From NCBI RefSeq assembly GCF_021155765.1, contig NC_060105.1:13611001-13675000 (forward strand): 64,000 nucleotides of DNA, given 5' to 3'. The translations under genes were made by a program, and so were the position numbers. The notes under the pieces are model-generated. The model was not told the origin of the DNA. It made no database searches and saw only the letters and a list, made by a program, of their open reading frames with translations. Below, piece after piece: positions 24,101 to 33,100 of the stretch (the first letter of the stretch is position 1; the number at the start of each line of letters is the position of its first letter). This stretch comes from Diprion similis (taxonomy: Eukaryota; Arthropoda; Insecta; Hymenoptera; Diprionidae).

Positions 24101-27100
24101 CTTTGTTAGGCTTGATAAATACACTCTCGAATTACATGACAGAAATTTTTTTATTGATTTTAATCACTTTTTATACACGAAAATCGTAGTTTAAAATCAG
24201 TGTGAAAAAATGTAGGTCTACGGTGTTGATGATTTCTCGGAGATGATTACCGTGAAACCAAAAAATCGAACGGTTTTAGATTCAGCATGTTAATGGCCTT
24301 GGAATGAATCATACGATTTTCGTGCATAAAAACTGAATAAAATCAGTTAAAACAGTTAAAACTTGTTAAAAAAAAGTGCTTGAAAAAACCCTTTTTTTGC
24401 TCGTTGGTGGGGTAGCCCCTTAACACTGAGGTCAGGTGAACTAAGTGTACCAGCCATGTAAGTCTCATTTGAAAATATTCGCGCGTTCCTCAGATAACGC
24501 CCTGCTTGTACACGGTAAGCTACGGAAGTAATGAGGCCGAGTAAATATTCTTGGTTAGCTTTCAGCACTAAGGCAACTTGGCCGCGATTTGCTGCCGCGA
24601 ACCCTTGTATTAGGGTGAGCCAAAAAAACTAACCTATCAAATTTATGGCTCAGAAAGGACCTATATACCGAGAAAAAAAATTCTCCCGCTTGAAAAAAAA
24701 TTCAGCTTAATTTTAAAAGGTGCCGCTGGCCATTTGAACTTTCCCATTTAAATAACACGTAAAAAAAATTTTTTTATTCAAAGTGCGATAACTTTTTAAC
24801 TATTTGAGATAAAATTTTTTTGTTTGCATATCCTTGTAGGGCATTAAATTTTCTAAAAAAAATTCTGGACGCGTAATTTCTAAACTCAAGAATTCGTATT
24901 TTTACAGGCCGTTGAAGTATGAAATAAATAGCAATATTATTGCACCTTTTAAAATTGAGATAAATTTTTTTTCAAGCCGGACAATTTTTTCCTCGGTTTA
25001 TAGGTCTTTTCTGAGCCATAAATTTGATAGGTTAGTTTTTTTGGCTCACCCTACTTTTTATGGAAGAGGCTTTCCATTCAAAAGCATGAGGTCTAGAACA
25101 GAACAAAGTAGCACTGGGCTGAAATGACGATAAGCGGATGATATTTCCCAACACAACCGACACACTTCTATGGGGCTACATGATTAGTGATTACATTACT
25201 ACACGGAGGGAAAAAAGTTGTTAGATCAACCGAATCGATTTAATTGGATGGAAAATTGTTGCTTCAACTATTATTTTATGATTATGAATATACCGTAGTT
25301 AAAATAATCAATTCTGTCATGTCAAATCAACCAAACAAATTATTTGAACTATGCGATTGATTTGATTGAAAATTAGTTGGCTTCAAATTATGTATAGTTG
25401 TGTCAACTCAATGATACGGTTGAAGAAGAAGGTACTTGCGATTGAATGTGCGCAATCGTTTAAACTAAACAATTTGATCCTCTTGAATCAATCTCTACAT
25501 GTGATTTAGTAAACAAATTGATTTCGTAAAAATAAGTGTTTTTTATTCTTTCCGTTCAAGCGTTTACGTTGATGAATACGTATGGTTAAACAAAATGTGC
25601 CTTTTGTCAGAAACTTTTGGCGAATGAAAGAAACAAATTAAGTTTCTTAGCCTAAACAAATCGACATCTTGTAGGTACCACTTGTGCCGTTGATCCCAGT
25701 CAGCAAAGTTCAACCAATTGCAAATACTTTTGTTGATTCAAATTTATGTATCAGTCTAAAGAACAACAAAGTTGTTTCTATACAAATAGTTCAATAAATC
25801 TATCTCCAATCACGAATAGGCTAAGAGAGTTAGCTACTTATGAATATTTTTTGAAACATAAACGAAATATTTACGTCAAATAAATATTTTGTTTATTGCA
25901 AGCATTTCGTTCTTTAACTGAACTCTGTCATCGGCTTTTTTACTGCTTTCAAATTGGTAAAATACTCATTAAATCCTTGCATTTTTGCACAAAAGCTCTT
26001 CCCGCGTCACCTGGCAATATCTTCTTATCACTGAGATAAATATTTCTCGTCATCTAAGTGAGCCAAATTTAACCCGAAGTCTGTACGATAGTTTGACGGA
26101 CAGGATATATATTATGTAAATAAATATGCGACTAGGTAGGAATGGTAGAATGATATAGGTATTTGCGAGTGGTCCCCAGTTCGAATCCCGAACAAATTCT
26201 TGCGTCGTCTAATCGAACACTGAAAATGCGTTTAATCGGATGGGCGAAAAAATATTTGATAACAATCATAAGTTATGATCAAATATTTGTTGGATTAAAA
26301 AGTAGGATATTAAGATTAATAAAGTATTTTTCGTATAACTACATAATACAGGTCCCTCAACTTGACGTTGACTAAACATCCTTGTATTTGTGTTAAATAA
26401 TAATTCTGTCAACAGAAGTATTTTTCATTTAGTTAGAGCAGCTTATAAATTGTTCTAATAAACAAATATTCATTTCGCCACCCACAACGCCACATTTAGT
26501 TGATTGAAATCATTTTTTTTTTTTTTTTCTTAACGACTTTTTTCTCCGAGTAGCCGTTGATTAATCCAAGCAATTGCGAAATGCAAGGGCTCATAGCTCC
26601 CTCGGCGAAAAAAGTTCAGGTATATTTCGCTGAATGGGCAAATCTACTAAATGAGTGATTGAATATTTCTAAAACAGATCGATAGCAGAATTCGTATAAT
26701 CAAGAAGAGATCATGAAATACGCACCTCCTATCGGCATCTTCGCTCCACACTAAGAGTAAGGCCATCGCTGTGGAAAATGCAACGAGGAAAGCGAGACAA
26801 GGAGCCACTCGTCGACACCAAGGCTTTTTGTCACTCACTGAAGACGAATTGGGTAGGGAAGACCCTGCTGCAAACGAGGTTACTGAACTAGCCGTGCCTT
26901 GCGTCCTTGGTGGGTGTATCCTGCGAAAATAGAAAAAGGACAGTGATGGGGGTTATCTTGGAAATCTTACATCCTTCAACCGGCATAGGAATGAACCCAT
27001 TCGCTTTTCTGTACACTATAGTGTATAATCCTGATTATCGTTTTTCATATATATATGTCGGGGAGCGCGGTCCAGGGGCGTCCATTGTTGCTCTTGCAGG

Positions 27101-30100
27101 AGCTACGTTTACACTTAATCTAATCACTAATAATAACAACACAAATAATAGTCTTAATTCACTCACAAAAGTCTCTATCTCTAATATAGTCCGTTTCTAT
27201 TTCACTAACAGTTAACTATTGCGTACAGGGCGATGCGGCAACGAATCCACCCTGCCTCTAGAATCCGCTCAATATATTTCACGATTCTGCACCGATCTCT
27301 AGCTCGGTTCCAATGCAACTGCCACTCAAGACAGCATCTTCTAGAGCTGTGGCTACGTTCGACAAAAGGCTCTGCATCTCAGAATCTTTCGCCTCGCACC
27401 TCCCCTTACGCCACTTATAGGCTAAGGGTCTATGACTAATCTAAATATTAACCAAATGTCTTTCAATGTTATAAACATAGCGCGAGAAAGCGCGTCCAGA
27501 ATATCGTGCGCCGACATATTTATGTATATATAATTGTTAACTACAGGGGTAAAATTTTCTGACAAATCAAATTCCGCTATTTATTTTGTAGAATTATTAT
27601 CACATTGCGAGAAGAATGTAAATTTTGAAAAAAAAAATACATTTCTGAAACACGTCTAATACATCTGAAAATCGCCCAAAAAGTGTTTCTTAATTAACTG
27701 AAGGCAATTTTAGTCAATATTTTCATTCCAAAGTGGACGGGTTAAGGGAGGAAACCAGTTTAGGAGTCCGAAAGTTTGATGTTTTTTGTCAATTTCTATA
27801 AATAGGGAAACAGGGAAGAAATAATCAGAATTTTTTTAAACTTGGAGGATATTTTATTCATGCATTGAACTACACTTTGTAATTTTTTCAAGTCATTTCC
27901 GCCGGAAATAGTGGAGCTAAAAGCTGCTGTCGATGGACGATCGCCATCCGAGTTTTTTGCTGGTGGGTATTCCTAAATTCACAATTTTTATCTGTAATCA
28001 TTACAATTTTTTTTCTTTGCATTAACAACATATTTCCCAAGAATATGAACCTAACTCTGGGATGATATTATTACTAAAAATATTTTTTTTAATCCATAAA
28101 TGGTAAAGAAACATGGTAGAAAAACATGACATTGTGTTGAAACATCTCAAAAACAAGCAATTTTCAACTTTTTTGATCACAATTAGGTTCATATTCTTAG
28201 GAAATAGGTTGTTAACGAAAAAACTTCTAATGATTACAGATGAAAATTGTGACTTCAGGAATGCCCACCAGCAAAAAATTCGGATGGCAATCGTCCATGG
28301 ACAACAGCTTCTAGTTTCACTATTTCCGGTGGAAATGACTTGAAAAAATTACAAAGTGTACTTCAGAACATGAATAAAATATTCCTCAAGTTTAAATAAA
28401 TTCTGATTATTCCTTCCCTGTTGAAAAAATTCACAAAAAACATCAAAGTTTCGGCCTCCCAAACTGGCTTCCCCCCCTAAGGTTATGTAGTTGAATACCC
28501 TGTCCATTCCTCGTTATTTCTTACAAGGAATTCAAAAAAGGATTACAAAATGTTGACTAACAATTTTTAGTTCGTGAACATTATTTGATGTTTTCTAATT
28601 ATTTTCATCAACTATTGTTTTGATCTTGATTTAAATATTATGAAACATTTATGAAAACATTACGTATTGCCCCAAGGACTGTTCATTAAAAACAATGATT
28701 TACCAAAAAAAAAAAAAAATGCGACATATCATAAGAAATATTGTTATGAGGGTTTCATATTGTTTAAAAAAAAACGTTCACTAAATATAATTTCATAAGA
28801 ATGATTATGAAAATAATGACTCGATTAAATAAAGGGTTAAAAACGATTTGATGTTCATAAAGCTTTTTTATATACAATAAAATGTGCGTTAGCGAAATTT
28901 TGTGCTCGATCACCCAGCATCTTTGCCTCGACCGATTTTTTGCTTCGCAATTTTTTTCGTGCAAACAGTAATGACAGCTTGTATGCACTCATTATAAAAA
29001 GTATAGTGTATGACGCGGGCCAAAAGTTGGCGATTGCTACTCATGCGTTTCAAGCTCGTTGCAATCACCAATTTTTGTCCATAGTTACATAGTATACTAC
29101 TTTATGACAGTACGATTCAAGAAGAAGTCAGTTGTATACTCACTTTCGTCAATACATCTGTTTTCGCTGACGATGAGTTACAGGCATTTGAGATTTTAAG
29201 GTTGATATTGAAAAAAATTTATGGCCAAAGATTGGACTGGGATGAAAATCTGAACAAAATCATAGATTTGCCTCATCAAATAAACAAAATCAAAAATGGT
29301 CAGGGTCGATCACGATTCAAGTTGACATGGAATTTCCCATACATCATATATGTTTATATCTACTTAACTTAATATCCCATGTGAACTTAATGGTTGAATT
29401 ACCCCTTAACTGCCGAACCGGGGTCCAAATGACCCCACCCTACTGTACATGTAATTTAAAAGATCAATGTAAGAGGTATTTTGTTTTTTTATTCATACCC
29501 TAGTTTCATTTGTAGCTGGATAATATGAATAACTTTTTGAAGTAACCTCTAAATGTGTCCTAAAAAATGTTAAGTTCAAATATTCAATAGCTTATTTAGA
29601 ATAACAATTATTTCTACTGGAATCATTCCAACCCTAGTATAGCATATGTGTGATTCCAGAGAGTTGTGGCATCTAAGGGTCGATAGAATTTTCCAAATAT
29701 ATTATTTGCCATTTCTTAGACTTTTCAAGCATAAGGGTCATTCTCCGAATTAATGAAACACCTTTGTACCTCACCTTAATTATGGCATCAACTTGTCAAA
29801 TATTCAAAATCGTACTATTCTTCTTCCAATTTGAAACGGGGTTTCAAAAACAAACAAAAAAACATCAAATTTGACGTTTTTGTTAAGACACCGTGGAAAA
29901 TTAGCTTCATAGTACAGAAAATCATTTTTCATTAAGTGCGAACTAATCTTCTCCCAACTTTATGTTTCTCTAAAAAAATGAAGAGTTTCTTACATCAAAA
30001 TATGTCGTTCCCAAATTGGGCAGCCGATGAATTCCAGTTAAAAATAACAAATGTAATTTTTTGTAATGATTTGTATTTAGCAGTTGATCAACTGACTATC

Positions 30101-33100
30101 AAATCTACTTCCGATATTGTCGAACTTCTCTTCCTTAGGTCATTAGCATAAAACAATATGCTGCATACTTCTCTCTAAATTTTGTGAAGTGAAATGTCAC
30201 ACTTCTGGAGTAAAAACAGAGTCACTCCAACGGAAAAAAGATTTTATACAACGCGAGCATGTCTTGCGCGTTTTTCCATCGTGTTTTCGGTAAACAAATT
30301 ACCCGTTTCTATGATGGTTGAGTGAATCTGCGAATGCGCATGCGCGGAGTATAGAGAAGACCAAGGACTTAAAAATGGATAGTACAACAGAAAATGTGAA
30401 GGAGGAAAAAGGGAAGAAAGGTAAGTTTGGATGTTAGCCGAAAACAAATTTGGACACAAAGTAATGATATCTCTCCAAAAAGCACCTCTGGCACAAAAGC
30501 CTTTCAGCAACTACATTAAATGTGGTCATTACGCACAAAAACAGCTTCTCTGATAAATAATGTATACATTCAATCACTTTATCCAAATAATTGATTTCAA
30601 AAAACTCTATAAACAAATAAATATACGCATTGTTTGTCAAAAAAGATTGAAAACACATACTATTGCCAAGTAGGTACATGTTTGTAAATTTACAATGCAA
30701 GCATAATTGAAACGAAGTATAACTTCCTGGCCGAGATATAAGCAGAACATACTGTTTGTGCCTTTGTCGCTCAGGTACAAGTGTGCTGCCGTTGCTTTAT
30801 TGCAAGCAAAGGATTGATAGTTGAAAATCCAGGGGGCCTTTTCAGAAAAACACCTCCAGGAATATATGAAATTTTATCATTATTGTTTCATGTATGCATC
30901 ATGTCATGACTCAGTCTACCCAGGCGCGGCGCAAAGTATGGTTCCGAGGTGTGGAGCTGAGTAAAGACTTGGGGGGGGGGGGGGGGGGGGGGTGTACTAG
31001 CATAAAATAACACCGTTAAAGTTTTTAGTCTTTTCTATACAAAGTTCACGTTTATTTCACTTTGATATACCGAACGTTGCTCTTCTGTAGTTGTTAAGGT
31101 TGATGGATTCGTTGAACAGAAGGTCAAGATTTAATTCTTCAGTTACAGCTTGCTAAATATGGATTATAGCTGCATCACTTTTATTCAAGTAATTAAAACA
31201 AAATTTAATTCTTCCAAGCTGCAAGTATGTAAGGTGTGAAATTCTATACCTACGAGATTTCGAGGTGTGGAGTGCTCCACACCCACCATAGTGGTCTAGC
31301 CGCGCCTGGGTCTACCTATGGAGCGTTTATGTATAATTATATGTTGACTACCTCTATAATAGGGCAATTAATTTGTTACTTCAACATACTGAATAAAGCA
31401 TCGACATTCGCATCGTGCGCGAATCTTACGTTTTATACGCATGTAATTATATCCAATCAATTCCAATAAGTACTTTCTTTTCATAAAAAAAAGATCAAAC
31501 TACGACATTTTATTGGAAACATATTTCATGGCCCAATTAGATGACGTGCAAAAATCGCAAGATAAAAGTCAATCGATGAAGTAGCCTTTATCAGAGCTCC
31601 GGTAGCAGCGAACTTTTGTATTGGTTAAATCCAAAGGCGCACCTACTTATCTTGGGTATACCAATCGACGTGCACCGTGGATCTTCTTCAATTTCTAAAA
31701 AGGCCCGCCAATTATCTCTTGCTAATTTAATTTTTTGTCCTGGATTTTCAACTTCACTAGGTAGCAATTGTCAACCTTCGCTTGCAATCACGCAGCGGCA
31801 GCAGGGTTTGGTAACACATTTATGCTTGGGTGGCAAACGAGCAGACAGTATCCGTTGCTTATATCTTGCCTGGAATAGCTATTTCCGTATTAAGGGCGTA
31901 AAGTATTACGTCCGTGATACGAACTAGTATATTGTGTATCAAGGGCCTAAAACGTGCTTTTTTAAACAAAGTGTTGAAATTACACGAGGTTAAAAAGTCC
32001 GCTTGGCTTTTGGTGCACACCATAATTTTTTCACACGTATGCGAATTTTTTTTTTCCTTTTTCAATCATGTTATAAGTGCATAAACATATTTTACCTCAA
32101 TTATTGGTAATTTTCTTGAAACTATTTAAAAATATTTTAGCTGGCAAAAAAATATTGAAAATGCCAGCTACTCGGCGTAGTGGGAATTTATCATTTTTTT
32201 TTCTTATTGCCCGCCTGTCTGAAAACGGTCATTTTACTCCCGCTTAATGAGTCAAAAAAACGCGAAAATCGTGCACGCGTTACAAATAGTATTTTTCGAT
32301 ACTAGTGCGCGAAGTTGGCATTGCCAACTTTCGCACGTGTATCGAACTCTATATTTTGTTACACCTGTAATGGAAAGTCTGACATAACAAATTGAAACCA
32401 GTCAAAGAATGAAAACGTCCGATAATCTTGGAAAAACGGACTTCCAACAGACCATCTACACCGCCAGCAATGTGCGAAGAATTTTTTCTCGCACCGCTAG
32501 CAATGCGCGAAAGTTTTTCCCGCACATGTGTATAAAAGACCACTTTCGGTGTTTGTAAATGGTGCATAAAAGTAGACTTTCCATGCAGGTGTTACAAAAA
32601 AATATTTTCCGTCCTACGTAGGTGTAAAACGAGATTTTATGATCTCAGGGCGGATGTAAAATCCCGTTTTTCGTGAAAACGTAAAATTAAGTTGCAATCA
32701 CGCTTTCACTCTAAATTAACACACATGTACTTGGCAATATTACGTGACGTTAAACTTTTTTTCATACCTAATCGACGAGGATATTAATTTCTGTATAGTA
32801 TTCTCTTGAAACGATTTTTTTTTTTGCATGAAGCAATTGAACGCACATGTGTTTGTGAAAAAAATCGGTCCTGAGCTGCCGAAGATCTAAAATTCACCTA
32901 CAAAAAACTGAGCGTTGTTCTGCGGAAATTCAATGTCAAGAGTCTTCTCGATTGAACTTCGTAAATTTAGAAGCGTCATGTTCCGCATCAGTAGTCAAGC
33001 GCGCTTATCAACAAGACTGCTTGCTGTGTACTCGGTTGCCTATATGCCGGCGCTTAGCGGGATTTTTCTAACCGGTCGTATCTCGCAAACGTGACTTCGG

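Noticed and set aside
26130..26200. Possible tRNA gene on the plus strand
   Set aside because: Only the A and B boxes look right; no cloverleaf closes.
30244..30700. Two 88-codon minus-strand frames near 30.3-30.7 kb
   Set aside because: No domain and no splice support; they are intronic and lack codon structure.
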